Made by a program: the position numbers and the translations under genes. A stretch of DNA of 26,583 nucleotides, taken from positions 1 to 26,583 of the forward strand of contig URLG01000035.1 in NCBI GenBank assembly GCA_900548535.1, given 5' to 3'. Of the stretch, positions 1 through 7,776 are shown in pieces (position 1 is the stretch's first letter; each line of letters starts with the position of its first letter). The notes below the pieces were generated by a model that was not told the DNA's origin, did not search any database, and was given only the letters and a program-made list of their open reading frames with translations. This DNA comes from Candidatus Segatella intestinihominis. Its GTDB lineage: Bacteria > Bacteroidota > Bacteroidia > Bacteroidales > Bacteroidaceae.

Positions 1-274
1 ACTACCTTTCTACCAATAGATGAATTGATTAACCACATAAATGATTGAATTTAAAATATTTAACTGTTTGAAACTAATTATTATTTCCCTTATCTAATTG
101 TCTTCATCTCATACTCGCAATACCTACTTTTAGGCATTTTGCAATCCTCATTTATAGGTATATTTTCGCAAGTCTGCTGCAAAATTACTATAATTTCGTG
201 ATTTATCAAAGTATTTTTGCTAAAATTTCAATTAAATTTCTTACTTTTGCCAAAAATTAGAAAATGTATAGATT
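1..274. other. AT-rich intergenic region upstream of mnmG
   Basis: No open reading frame of note lies here on either strand; the sequence is strongly AT-rich. The only element I can support is the mnmG promoter at its right end (listed separately). I looked for clustered DnaA boxes because mnmG (gidA) often lies close to oriC, and saw none. The gene to the left lies outside the window. Confidence 0.6.
216..249 (+). promoter_or_regulatory. Candidate mnmG promoter (Bacteroidota type)
   Basis: A -7 element TACTTTTG (242-249) fits TAnnTTTG. A TTTG at 216-219 could serve as the -33 element, but the 22-nt spacing is longer than the usual 19 or so. The transcript would start about 20 nt before the mnmG ATG. 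Confidence 0.5.
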
Positions 275-2146
275 ATGAACTTTAAGTATGACGTACTCGT
301 TATAGGGGGTGGACACGCCGGTTGCGAGGCTGCAAGTGCCTCTGCAAACATGGGTGCAAAGACCTGCCTCATAACGATGGACATGAACAAGATTGGGCAG
401 ATGAGCTGCAATCCTGCCGTCGGCGGAATAGCCAAGGGACAAATCGTAAGAGAGATTGATGCCCTGGGCGGACAGATGGGTATCGTGACCGACAAGACTG
501 CCATCCAGTTCAGAATGCTGAACATCGGAAAGGGACCTGCCGTTTGGAGTCCACGCGCCCAGTGCGACCGTGGCAAGTTTATCTGGGAATGGAGAACCAT
601 TCTGGATCACACCGACAATCTCGACATCTGGCAAGACCAAGCCGACGAACTACTCGTGGAGAATGGCGAGGCTATCGGCGTACGCACCATCTGGGGCGCC
701 GAGTTCTTTGCCAAAAGCATCATCATCACTGCCGGCACTTTCCTCAATGGATTGATGCATGTGGGCAGAAAGATGGTGGAAGGTGGCAGATGTGCCGAAC
801 CTGCCGTACACCACTTCACCGAGAGCATCACTCGCTGGGGCATCACTTCGGCTAGAATGAAAACTGGCACGCCAGTGAGAATAGACAAGCGCAGCGTTCA
901 TTTCGAGGATATGGAGGAGCAACCAGGCGACTCTGACTTCCACCAGTTCTCCTACATGGGCAAGCACCGAGTGCTGCAGCAGTTGCCTTGCTGGACTTGC
1001 TATACAAATAAGAAGGTACACGACATCCTAAAAAGTGGTCTTGACGACTCACCTTTATATAATGGGCAAATCCAGAGCACGGGTCCTCGCTACTGTCCAA
1101 GCATCGAGACCAAGCTCGTCACCTTCCCCGACAAGGATCAGCATCCGCTCTTCCTGGAGCCAGAAGGTGAAGATACCAACGAGATGTACCTAAATGGGTT
1201 TTCATCCAGCATGCCGATGGACATCCAGCTGAAGGCACTCCATGAAATCCCAGCATTGAGAGATGCCAAGATTTACCGACCAGGTTACGCCATCGAGTAC
1301 GATTACTTCGACCCTACCCAACTCAAGCATTCGCTGGAGTCGAAAATCATCAAGGGTCTCTTCTTTGCCGGACAGGTAAACGGAACCACCGGTTACGAGG
1401 AAGCTGGAGGCCAAGGCACCGTTGCAGGAATCAACGCAGCCCTACATTGCACCGGTGACAAGACTTTCGAGATGAAGAGAGACGAGAGTTACATCGGCGT
1501 ACTCATCGACGACCTCACCACAAAGGGAGTAGACGAACCTTACCGCATGTTTACCTCCAGAGCCGAATATCGCATCTTGCTCCGCCAAGACGATGCCGAT
1601 GCCCGACTCACCGAGAAAGCATACGAACAGGGCATTGCCAAGCGTGATCGTTACGACTGGTGGATGGAGAAGAAAGAGGCCATCGAAAGAATTATCGAAT
1701 TCTGCGCCAACTATCCGATCAAGAAGGACGAGATTAATCCAAAACTGGAAGCACTTGGCACCACTCCACTCCGAGCCGGTTGCAAGCTCATCGATTTGGT
1801 AGCTCGCCCTCATCTCAATCTTCAGAACCTCTCTGAAATCATCCCCGACCTCAAGACGGCGATGAATGCGCCAGCCAATCGAAAGGAAGAGATTGCAGAG
1901 GCTGCCGAAATCAAGATGAAGTATAAGGGATACATCGACCGCGAGCGAATGATTGCCGACAAGATGCACCGCTTGGAGAACATCAAGATCAAGGGAAGAT
2001 TCAAGTATAGCGAACTGCACGAGATTTCGACCGAAGGCAGACAAAAGCTCGAAAGAATCGACCCAGAGACACTGGCTCAGGCAAGCCGCATTCCTGGCGT
2101 TTCACCAAGCGACATCAATGTCATGCTGGTGCTATTGGGAAGATAA
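275..2146 (+). CDS. mnmG: tRNA uridine-5-carboxymethylaminomethyl modification enzyme MnmG (GidA)
   Basis: FAD-dependent subunit of the MnmE-MnmG complex, which adds the (carboxymethyl)aminomethyl group to C5 of wobble uridine 34 in certain tRNAs; cytosolic. The 623 residues match the family's usual length (about 620-630). Visible motifs are the Rossmann FAD-binding GGGHAGCEAA (11-20), SCNPAVGG (44-51), the stretch KGPAVWSPRAQCDR (86-99), and later the family signature AGQVNGTTGYEEAGGQG. The C-terminal helical region that contacts MnmE and tRNA is present to the end (GVSPSDINVMLVLLGR). The ATG has an FAD-fold-appropriate N terminus (MNFKYDVLVIGGG) and no Shine-Dalgarno, which is normal for this phylum. 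mnmE is not in the window. A parS site begins 12 bp after the stop codon. Confidence 0.98.
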   Translation: MNFKYDVLVIGGGHAGCEAASASANMGAKTCLITMDMNKIGQMSCNPAVGGIAKGQIVREIDALGGQMGIVTDKTAIQFRMLNIGKGPAVWSPRAQCDRGKFIWEWRTILDHTDNLDIWQDQADELLVENGEAIGVRTIWGAEFFAKSIIITAGTFLNGLMHVGRKMVEGGRCAEPAVHHFTESITRWGITSARMKTGTPVRIDKRSVHFEDMEEQPGDSDFHQFSYMGKHRVLQQLPCWTCYTNKKVHDILKSGLDDSPLYNGQIQSTGPRYCPSIETKLVTFPDKDQHPLFLEPEGEDTNEMYLNGFSSSMPMDIQLKALHEIPALRDAKIYRPGYAIEYDYFDPTQLKHSLESKIIKGLFFAGQVNGTTGYEEAGGQGTVAGINAALHCTGDKTFEMKRDESYIGVLIDDLTTKGVDEPYRMFTSRAEYRILLRQDDADARLTEKAYEQGIAKRDRYDWWMEKKEAIERIIEFCANYPIKKDEINPKLEALGTTPLRAGCKLIDLVARPHLNLQNLSEIIPDLKTAMNAPANRKEEIAEAAEIKMKYKGYIDRERMIADKMHRLENIKIKGRFKYSELHEISTEGRQKLERIDPETLAQASRIPGVSPSDINVMLVLLGR

Positions 2147-2158
2147 GACAAAGCGAGA

Positions 2159-2174
2159 TGTTTCACGTGAAACA
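2159..2174. promoter_or_regulatory. parS centromere site (exact consensus palindrome)
   Basis: The 16-mer TGTTTCACGTGAAACA is a perfect palindrome identical to the widely conserved chromosomal parS consensus bound by ParB. It lies in the mnmG-apt gap, 12 bp past the mnmG stop. An exact 16-base match is very unlikely by chance in a 26-kb window, and a second near-exact copy lies 700 bp away. By known biology, ParB loads here, spreads, and takes part in origin segregation. parA and parB are not in the window. Confidence 0.88.
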
Positions 2175-2251
2175 GATAAATATTAAATTTATTGGTTTCC
2201 AAGAAGTTAAACTGTGTTACATAAAGCATTTTATGGTTAAAGTAAAACTTC

Positions 2252-2267
2252 AGAAACACGTGAAACA
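2252..2267. promoter_or_regulatory. Degenerate parS-like half site
   Basis: AGAAACACGTGAAACA keeps the central CACGTG and the entire right half of parS, but 4 of the 5 left-flank bases differ. It sits 93 bp after the exact parS in the same intergenic gap. It may be a decayed site or a weak ParB contact; binding is uncertain. Confidence 0.35.
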
Positions 2268-2317
2268 ACCGAACATTTTAGAACAAAACATTAACAATAT
2301 AAACAAGGAAAAAGATT

Positions 2318-2848
2318 ATGAATAATCAGTTATTATTAGACAATCTGCGTTGCATTCCAGATTGGCCTATCAAGGGTGTAAACTTCCGTGACGTGACCAC
2401 CCTTTTCAAGGATCCTGAGTCGCTCAAAGAAATCAACGATGAGATGTATGAGCTATACAAGGACAAGGGAATTACCAAGATCGTGGGCATCGAATCTCGC
2501 GGTTTTGTAATGTCTTCTGCCCTCGCCATTCGTCTCGGAGCAGGCGTAGTTTTATGCCGCAAGCCAGGTAAACTTCCATGCAAAACTGTACAAGAAAGTT
2601 ATGCCAAAGAGTATGGCATCGACACCATCGAGATACACGAAGATGCCATCAATGAGAACGACATTGTTCTACTCCACGACGATCTTCTCGCCACTGGCGG
2701 AACCATGAAAGCTGCATGCGATTTGGTGAAGAAATTCCATCCAAAGAAGGTATATGCCAACTTCATTATTGAGCTTGTAAACGAGAATTTCGAGGGCAGA
2801 AAGATCTTCGATGACGACGTAGAAGTATCAACTTTGATGCAGTTATAA
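2318..2848 (+). CDS. apt: Adenine phosphoribosyltransferase
   Basis: Purine salvage enzyme converting adenine and PRPP to AMP and pyrophosphate in the cytosol. The 176 residues fit the family's short form (about 170-180). The PRPP-binding motif is LLHDDLLATGGTM (118-130), with the paired acidic residues D121-D122 and the following ATGGT loop. The N-terminal block IPDWPIKGVNFRDVTTLF (13-30) and ESRGF (59-63) are typical of Apt rather than Hpt. The start is ATG 2318, preceded by the A-rich AAGGAAAAAG stretch. A 171-bp gap separates it from mnmG. I see no clear TAnnTTTG promoter there, so it may be read through from mnmG. A hairpin with an embedded parS follows the stop. Confidence 0.96.
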   Translation: MNNQLLLDNLRCIPDWPIKGVNFRDVTTLFKDPESLKEINDEMYELYKDKGITKIVGIESRGFVMSSALAIRLGAGVVLCRKPGKLPCKTVQESYAKEYGIDTIEIHEDAINENDIVLLHDDLLATGGTMKAACDLVKKFHPKKVYANFIIELVNENFEGRKIFDDDVEVSTLMQL

Positions 2849-2851
2849 TCC

Positions 2852-2890
2852 ATACGCCTTGGGGTTTCACGTGAAACAACAAGGCGTATT
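2852..2890 (+). terminator. Hairpin after apt with parS in its centre
   Basis: The arms ATACGCCTT (2852-2860) and AAGGCGTAT (2881-2889) are exact inverted repeats. They are perfectly symmetric about the centre of the parS site (2870/2871), with a 3x3 mismatch (GGG/AAC) between outer arms and parS core. The folded RNA would have 9 outer and up to 7 inner base pairs, and is followed by a moderately T-rich stretch (TTCACCTTTT). Terminator function is plausible but the T-tract is imperfect. Confidence 0.55.
2863..2878. promoter_or_regulatory. parS centromere site (15/16 match)
   Basis: GGTTTCACGTGAAACA differs from the parS consensus only at the first base; the inner 14-mer GTTTCACGTGAAAC is exact and palindromic. 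It lies between apt and uvrC, 704 bp from the exact parS after mnmG. The pair supports a real parS cluster and an origin-proximal position. Confidence 0.85.
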
Positions 2891-2914
2891 TCACCTTTTA
2901 AAAGACGTTTTAAG

Positions 2915-4774
2915 ATGACCAAACAAGAGAACGAGGAAAGATTGGCAAGGCTAAAAAACATCGTTTTGAGCATGCCAGAGAAGCCTGGAAGTTATCAATA
3001 TTACGACGAAAACCATACGATTATATATGTAGGAAAGGCGAAAAATCTGAAGCGAAGAGTGTCTTCTTACTTCCATAAAGAGGTGGATAGATACAAAACA
3101 AAGGTGCTTGTTTCGAAGATTTTCGACATCTCATACACCGTTGTAAACACAGAAGAAGATGCACTTTTGCTCGAAAATAGCTTGATCAAGAAGTATAATC
3201 CTAGGTATAATGTCCTGCTGAAAGACGGCAAGACATACCCCTCTATATGCGTAACCAACGAGTATTTTCCACGCATTTTCAAGACTCGCCATATTAATAA
3301 AAAGGTGGGAACTTTCTTCGGTCCTTATCCTCACATCGGCTCCATGTATGCCGTTTTGGAGGTCATCAAGAAGTTATACAAGCCTCGCACTTGCCGCTTT
3401 CCCATCACCAAAGAAGGCATAGCAGAGGGCAAATACAAGCCCTGCCTGGAATACCATATTCACAACTGCGGAGCACCCTGCATCAACAAGCAGAGCTACG
3501 AGGAATATCAAGAAAACATGCGCCAAGCTAAGGAAATCCTGAAGGGAAACACCCGAGAAGTAAGCAAATATCTCTATGATTTGATGATGAAAAACGCCGA
3601 ATTATTGAAGTTTGAGGTAGCAGAAGAATACAAACGAAAGTACCAACTGCTCGACGAATTTGAGGCAAAAAGCGAGGTGGTTAGCCATACTATTACCGAT
3701 GTGGATGTCTTTACGTTAGTCAACGATGATGCTAACAAAAACGCCTTCATCAACTATATCCACGTAAAGAATGGCACCATCAACCAGAGCTTCACCTACG
3801 AATACAAACGTAAGCTGGAAGAGAGCGACGAGGAGCTTCTCATCACCGCCATCCCTGAAATCAGAGAGCGTTTCCACTCCACTTCCAAGGAGATCATCGT
3901 ACCCTTCGAGATGGACTGGAAGCTAAAAGATGCCACTTTCTTCGTACCACAAAGAGGCGACAAAAAGCACCTGCTAGACCTATCAGAAATGAACGGAAAG
4001 CAGTATAAATTCGACCGTCTGAAGCAGGCTGACAAGCTGAATCCTGAGCAAAAACAGACCCGACTGATGAAGGAATTGCAGGCAAAACTGAAGTTGCCAA
4101 AGCTACCATACCAGATAGAATGCTTCGATAATTCCAACATCTCGGGTACCGATGCAGTGGCAGGTTGCATCGTATACAAGGGTATGAAACCATCGCGTAA
4201 GGACTACCGCAAATACAACATCAAGACAGTAGAGGGACCAGACGATTATGCCTCTATGCAGGAGGTGGTAAGACGCAGATACAGCCGCATGATAGAGGAA
4301 GAAACGCCCCTACCAGACCTTATCATCACGGATGGTGGAAAGGGACAAATGGACGTAGTTAGAGAGGTGATAGTAGACGAATTGCACCTAGATATTCCGA
4401 TAGCAGGTCTTGCCAAAGATGACCGTCACCGAACCAACGAATTACTCTACGGATTTCCACCCCAAACCATTGCCCTACCTCCAGAAAGCGAGTTATTCAA
4501 GGTACTGACCCAGATACAAGACGAGGTACATAGATATGCCATTACCTTCCACCGAGACAAGCGTTCGAAGCATGCCCTCCACTCTGAATTGGACGACATC
4601 AAGGGCATCGGACCTAAGGCAAAAGAGGCTCTTCTTAGCAAATTTAAGAGCGTAAAGAAGATGAAAGAGGCCAGCCTAGAAGCCCTCACAGAGGTATTGG
4701 GACCACACAAAGCAAAGCTATTGGATGCCTATTTCCAGCAAAAAGAGGAAAATTTTCCATCAGAAGAAAAATAA
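2915..4774 (+). CDS. uvrC: Excinuclease ABC subunit C
   Basis: Nuclease subunit of UvrABC nucleotide excision repair; it makes the 3' and 5' incisions flanking a lesion marked by UvrA/UvrB. The 619 residues are the usual length. Domains in order: GIY-YIG nuclease (about 22-105, GSYQYY...YVGKAKNLKRR, with E87 in LLLENSLIKKYNPRYN as the likely metal ligand); a Cys-bearing region (C160, C177, C185, C189); a UVR-type helical motif near 215-248; the RNase H-like C-terminal nuclease (FDNSNISGTDA 404-414 and DLIITDGGKGQMD 468-480, holding the catalytic aspartates; HRYAITFHR 539-547); and a helix-hairpin-helix region (DIKGIGPKAKEALL 561-574). ATG 2915 gives a family-like N terminus. It follows the apt hairpin by 24 bp. 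Confidence 0.97.
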   Translation: MTKQENEERLARLKNIVLSMPEKPGSYQYYDENHTIIYVGKAKNLKRRVSSYFHKEVDRYKTKVLVSKIFDISYTVVNTEEDALLLENSLIKKYNPRYNVLLKDGKTYPSICVTNEYFPRIFKTRHINKKVGTFFGPYPHIGSMYAVLEVIKKLYKPRTCRFPITKEGIAEGKYKPCLEYHIHNCGAPCINKQSYEEYQENMRQAKEILKGNTREVSKYLYDLMMKNAELLKFEVAEEYKRKYQLLDEFEAKSEVVSHTITDVDVFTLVNDDANKNAFINYIHVKNGTINQSFTYEYKRKLEESDEELLITAIPEIRERFHSTSKEIIVPFEMDWKLKDATFFVPQRGDKKHLLDLSEMNGKQYKFDRLKQADKLNPEQKQTRLMKELQAKLKLPKLPYQIECFDNSNISGTDAVAGCIVYKGMKPSRKDYRKYNIKTVEGPDDYASMQEVVRRRYSRMIEEETPLPDLIITDGGKGQMDVVREVIVDELHLDIPIAGLAKDDRHRTNELLYGFPPQTIALPPESELFKVLTQIQDEVHRYAITFHRDKRSKHALHSELDDIKGIGPKAKEALLSKFKSVKKMKEASLEALTEVLGPHKAKLLDAYFQQKEENFPSEEK

Positions 4775-4810
4775 CAGCCCTCAACAGGCGGTAATATCAA
4801 ATAAAAAGCG

Positions 4811-4818
4811 TATATTTG
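4811..4818 (+). promoter_or_regulatory. Candidate -7 element for the dtd operon
   Basis: TATATTTG fits TAnnTTTG and lies 15 bp before the dtd ATG at 4834, giving a very short leader. No convincing TTTG -33 element is seen upstream. The downstream genes dtd, the MazG-like gene and deoC would be its targets. Confidence 0.4.
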
Positions 4819-4833
4819 CAAATAAAAAACAAT

Positions 4834-5286
4834 ATGAGAATCGTAATACAACGTGTTAGCCACGCCTCTGTCACCATAGAAGGTGAGGTAAAATCAGCCA
4901 TCAAACAAGGCTACCTGATTCTATTTGGCGTGGAAGAAAGCGACACATCGGAAGATGTAGATTGGCTAGTAAAGAAGGTCATCGGACTACGTGTTTTCGA
5001 CGACGAGAACCACGTAATGAACCGCTCCATCATGGATATCAATGGCGAGATACTGGTTATCAGCCAATTCACCCTCTTCGCCAGCTACAAGAAAGGCAAT
5101 CGCCCTAGCTGGTATCGTGCTGCCAAGCATGAGATTAGCGTTCCGCTCTACGAGGAGTTCTGCAAGAAGCTATCCGAAGCCCTCGGAAAGCCCGTTGGAA
5201 CAGGCGAATTTGGTGCCGACATGAAGGTAGAATTGCTCAATGATGGTCCTGTAACCATCATGATGGATACACATAACAAAGAGTAA
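4834..5286 (+). CDS. dtd: D-aminoacyl-tRNA deacylase
   Basis: Hydrolyses D-aminoacyl-tRNAs (and glycine mischarged on tRNA-Ala), protecting translation from wrong-chirality residues. The 150 residues are the typical length. The characteristic motifs are present: SQFTL (77-81) in ISQFTLFASYKKGNRPSW and the C-terminal NDGPVT (136-141), which carries the Gly-Pro that enforces chirality. The start is set at ATG 4834 (MRIVIQRVSHASV), the canonical Dtd N terminus. An upstream in-frame TTG at 4816 would add six residues, but it overlaps the likely -7 promoter element and is rejected. The next gene starts 4 nt after the stop, so they are probably co-transcribed. Confidence 0.96.
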   Translation: MRIVIQRVSHASVTIEGEVKSAIKQGYLILFGVEESDTSEDVDWLVKKVIGLRVFDDENHVMNRSIMDINGEILVISQFTLFASYKKGNRPSWYRAAKHEISVPLYEEFCKKLSEALGKPVGTGEFGADMKVELLNDGPVTIMMDTHNKE

Positions 5287-5290
5287 AGAA

Positions 5291-5620
5291 ATGACTATAA
5301 AGGAAGCACAAGAGGCTGTAGATAAATGGATCAAGGAGTATGGCGTGCGCTACTTCAGCGAACTGACCAATATGGCTTGCCTCACAGAAGAGGTAGGCGA
5401 ATTGGCTCGTGTGATAGCCCGCACATACGGCGACCAAAGCTTTAAGCCAGGCGAAAAGCCGAACCTAGGAGAGGAAATGGCAGATGTGCTCTGGGTACTT
5501 ATCTGCCTAGCCAACCAAACAGGCATCGACCTGACTGAAGAACTCCAAAAGAGCTTTGCCAAGAAGACAAAAAGAGATGCTGAAAGGCATAAAAACAACC
5601 CAAAGCTTAAAGATAATTAG
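5291..5620 (+). CDS. MazG-like nucleotide pyrophosphohydrolase
   Basis: Small all-alpha NTP pyrophosphatase of 109 residues. The metal-binding signature of the MazG/HisE superfamily is visible: EEVGEL (33-38) on one helix and EEMADVLWVL (61-70, with E62 and D65) on the next. Such enzymes hydrolyse (d)NTPs, often damaged or non-canonical ones, to the monophosphate and pyrophosphate. The exact substrate cannot be read from the sequence. The single-domain length is like the short MazG-like family rather than E. coli MazG, which has two domains. It starts 4 nt after dtd and precedes deoC by 45 nt, suggesting a small operon with a nucleotide-cleanup and salvage theme. Confidence 0.88.
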   Translation: MTIKEAQEAVDKWIKEYGVRYFSELTNMACLTEEVGELARVIARTYGDQSFKPGEKPNLGEEMADVLWVLICLANQTGIDLTEELQKSFAKKTKRDAERHKNNPKLKDN

Positions 5621-5665
5621 ACATGGATTACATAAAGCAAATTATTCATTATAAAATAAGATAAT

Positions 5666-6604
5666 ATGAGCAGTATTAAAGACCAAGTTCTTGCACAGCA
5701 GCAGGGACAATACAATGAGAGCGACGACAAGTACTTGTCTACTCTCAAGCAGTATAAGACAGACCTCAATGACGAGGAAGTAGCAGCTGAAGTCAAGAAG
5801 ATTCTTGACGAGAAAGTAGCAGAGAACGAGACCTTGGAGGTAAAGAAATTCCTCTTCGGTAGCGTAGAGTTAACCTCTCTCCACACAGAAGATACAGAAG
5901 AAAGCATCCTCAAGATGATAGAGAAGGTAAACCAGTTTGCTAAGGATTATCCAGATCTTCCACACGTTGCAACCGTATGCACCTACCCTAACTTCGCTGG
6001 CCTTATCAGCCAAAGCTTGGAGGTAGATGGCGTAGAAATCGCTGTGGTAAGCGGCAATTTCCCTTCATCACAGACCTTTATCGAGGTTAAGGTAGCCGAG
6101 ACTGCCCTCGCCCTCAAAGACGGTGCCACAGAGGTAGATATCGTGATGCCAGTAGGTAAGTTCTTCAGCGAGGACTATGAAGGCGTATGCGATGACATCC
6201 AGGAACTGAAGGAAACTTGTGGCGAGCACAAGATGAAGTGTATCTTAGAGACTGGCGACCTGAAGACTTGCAGCAACATCATGAAGGCTTCTATCCTCGC
6301 CATGTACGCTGGCGCAGATTACATCAAGACATCAACCGGCAAGGAGAAAGTATCAGCTACTCCAGAGGCTGTTTATGTAATGTGCCAGGCCATCAAGGCA
6401 TACTACGAGAAGACAGGCATCCAGATTGGTTTGAAGCCTGCTGGCGGCATCAACACCGTTCATGACGCAGTGGTTTACTACACCATCGTAAAGGAAGTTT
6501 TGGGCGAGAAGTGGCTCACCAACCAGTGGTTCCGTCTCGGAACATCAAGACTCACCAACCTCCTCTTGAGCGAGATTCTTGGCAAGGAAATCAAGTATTT
6601 CTAA
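5666..6604 (+). CDS. deoC: Deoxyribose-phosphate aldolase
   Basis: Class I aldolase that splits 2-deoxyribose-5-phosphate into glyceraldehyde-3-phosphate and acetaldehyde in deoxynucleoside catabolism. The TIM-barrel motifs are present: ATVCTYPNF (102-110), EVDIVMPVG (156-164, with D158), the Schiff-base lysine K221 in YIKTSTGK, and K257 in LKPAGG. At 312 residues it is longer than E. coli DeoC (259). The extra length is an N-terminal helical extension of about 60 residues, charged and coiled-coil-like. No separate promoter is seen in the 45-bp gap before it, so it is likely the last gene of the dtd unit. It is followed by a strong terminator. Confidence 0.96.
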   Translation: MSSIKDQVLAQQQGQYNESDDKYLSTLKQYKTDLNDEEVAAEVKKILDEKVAENETLEVKKFLFGSVELTSLHTEDTEESILKMIEKVNQFAKDYPDLPHVATVCTYPNFAGLISQSLEVDGVEIAVVSGNFPSSQTFIEVKVAETALALKDGATEVDIVMPVGKFFSEDYEGVCDDIQELKETCGEHKMKCILETGDLKTCSNIMKASILAMYAGADYIKTSTGKEKVSATPEAVYVMCQAIKAYYEKTGIQIGLKPAGGINTVHDAVVYYTIVKEVLGEKWLTNQWFRLGTSRLTNLLLSEILGKEIKYF

Positions 6605-6611
6605 AAACTAT

Positions 6612-6657
6612 AAAAGGATGATTCCCAAGGAATTAGGAATCAACCTTTTATTTTATC
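6612..6657 (+). terminator. Rho-independent terminator after deoC
   Basis: AAAAGG (6612-6617) pairs with CCTTTT (6644-6649), and GATTCC (6620-6625) pairs with GGAATC (6636-6641), with a 2x2 internal mismatch between the two helices. A T-rich run (ATTTTATCTT) follows. The A-run on the other side means it may also stop transcription of the convergent polyprenyl synthase gene, which ends at 6701. Confidence 0.82.
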
Positions 6658-6700
6658 TTCTCGATTTCTGTGATGCATGAATCGCATCCACCAGCTTGTA

Positions 6701-7678
6701 TTACTTTTTTCTTTCAATCACGAAATCCAGATAAGCCTTCAAGGCATTATAGATATCACGATCCTCAACGTAAGTATCCAAGAAGTTCATACACTCGGCA
6801 TGGAAATCCCACATACGCTTATCCGCATATTCGATGCCACCATTCTCCTTGGTAAAAGCAACCAAACGGTCAATCTCATCCTGCTGAATCTCACGAGATT
6901 TCACTTTGCGAGCCAACTGCATCATCTCCTCATTGCCTGTTGATTTCAAGGCATAGATAACAGGCAGGGTCAATTTTCCCTCTACCATATCATTGCCCGT
7001 AGGCTTACCTATCTCCTTTGAGTCATAATAATCAAAGATGTCATCACGAATCTGGAAGATAATACCGAGGTTCTGCCCAAATCGCTTAGCCTCTTCTATT
7101 TCCACAGCAGAAGCATGAGCCGACATGGCACCAATGCCCGCACAAGCCTCAAAGAGAGCTGCTGTCTTTTGCTTAATGACTTGATAGTAAATATCCTCAG
7201 ATATCTCCTCATTGCTGATGCTATTGAGCTGAAGTATCTCACCATTAGACAAAACACGTCCCAACTCTGCAAGATAACGTACTATCTCCTCGGAATGAGA
7301 ATAAGACACATGAAGAAGAGCCGTAGACAAAATATAATCGCCCACAAGCACTGCCACCTTATTATTATATGTAGCATTCACGCTGGCCTGACCTCTGCGC
7401 TCACCACTCTCATCCACCACATCATCATGCACAAGAGAGGCGGTGTGGAGCAATTCCAAACCCACTGCCGAATGCTGGGTTACATCAGATACCTTGCCAA
7501 AATTTCGCGCCATTAGCAAGATAAGCATAGGGCGCATGCGCTTACCTGCACGCTGACGTATATGATCGAGCACCAGAGATAGGAGCCCGTCACTATGCAT
7601 GAGAGACTTGTTGAACAAGTCTATGAAATCTGCCAATTCTGCCTCTATAGGCTGTTTGATAAGTGATAAATAATCCAT
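6701..7678 (-). CDS. trans-Polyprenyl diphosphate synthase (IspB/heptaprenyl type)
   Basis: Condenses isopentenyl diphosphate onto an allylic diphosphate to make a long-chain trans-polyprenyl diphosphate, probably for the menaquinone side chain. The 325 residues are standard. The first Asp-rich motif is DDVVD (85-89), preceded by GKRMRP (45-50); the second is DDIFD (212-216) in QIRDDIFDYYD. Small residues A80 and S81 at positions -5 and -4 of the first motif leave room for chain growth, which favours a medium- or long-chain product over farnesyl diphosphate; the chain length itself is not readable. The gene is divergent from polA across a 98-bp shared promoter region. Its 3' end faces the deoC terminator. 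Confidence 0.93.
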   Translation of the reverse strand: MDYLSLIKQPIEAELADFIDLFNKSLMHSDGLLSLVLDHIRQRAGKRMRPMLILLMARNFGKVSDVTQHSAVGLELLHTASLVHDDVVDESGERRGQASVNATYNNKVAVLVGDYILSTALLHVSYSHSEEIVRYLAELGRVLSNGEILQLNSISNEEISEDIYYQVIKQKTAALFEACAGIGAMSAHASAVEIEEAKRFGQNLGIIFQIRDDIFDYYDSKEIGKPTGNDMVEGKLTLPVIYALKSTGNEEMMQLARKVKSREIQQDEIDRLVAFTKENGGIEYADKRMWDFHAECMNFLDTYVEDRDIYNALKAYLDFVIERKK

Positions 7679-7717
7679 TATTTGCTACTAAATCTACTTA
7701 ATTTCTGAAATTTGTTA

Positions 7718-7725
7718 CAAAATTA
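7718..7725 (-). promoter_or_regulatory. Candidate -7 element for the polyprenyl synthase gene
   Basis: On the minus strand TAATTTTG fits TAnnTTTG, about 40 bp upstream of the start codon. A TTTG (plus-strand CAAA at 7748-7751) lies 22 bp further upstream as a possible -33. For polA, in the opposite direction, only a weak TAATTTTA (7759-7766) with TTTG at 7734-7737 is seen. Confidence 0.45.
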
Positions 7726-7776
7726 ATCAATTCTTTGCGAATTGTGGCAAAAATTTAGTAATTTTACACCATAAAA

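Noticed and set aside
1..274. oriC itself upstream of mnmG
   Set aside because: No cluster of DnaA boxes (TTATCCACA or close variants) was found, and dnaA is not in the window; parS sites alone only show proximity.
4816..4833. TTG start six codons upstream for dtd
   Set aside because: The TTG is part of the TATATTTG promoter-like element, and the residues it adds (MQIKNN) are not part of the Dtd fold; ATG 4834 gives the canonical N terminus.
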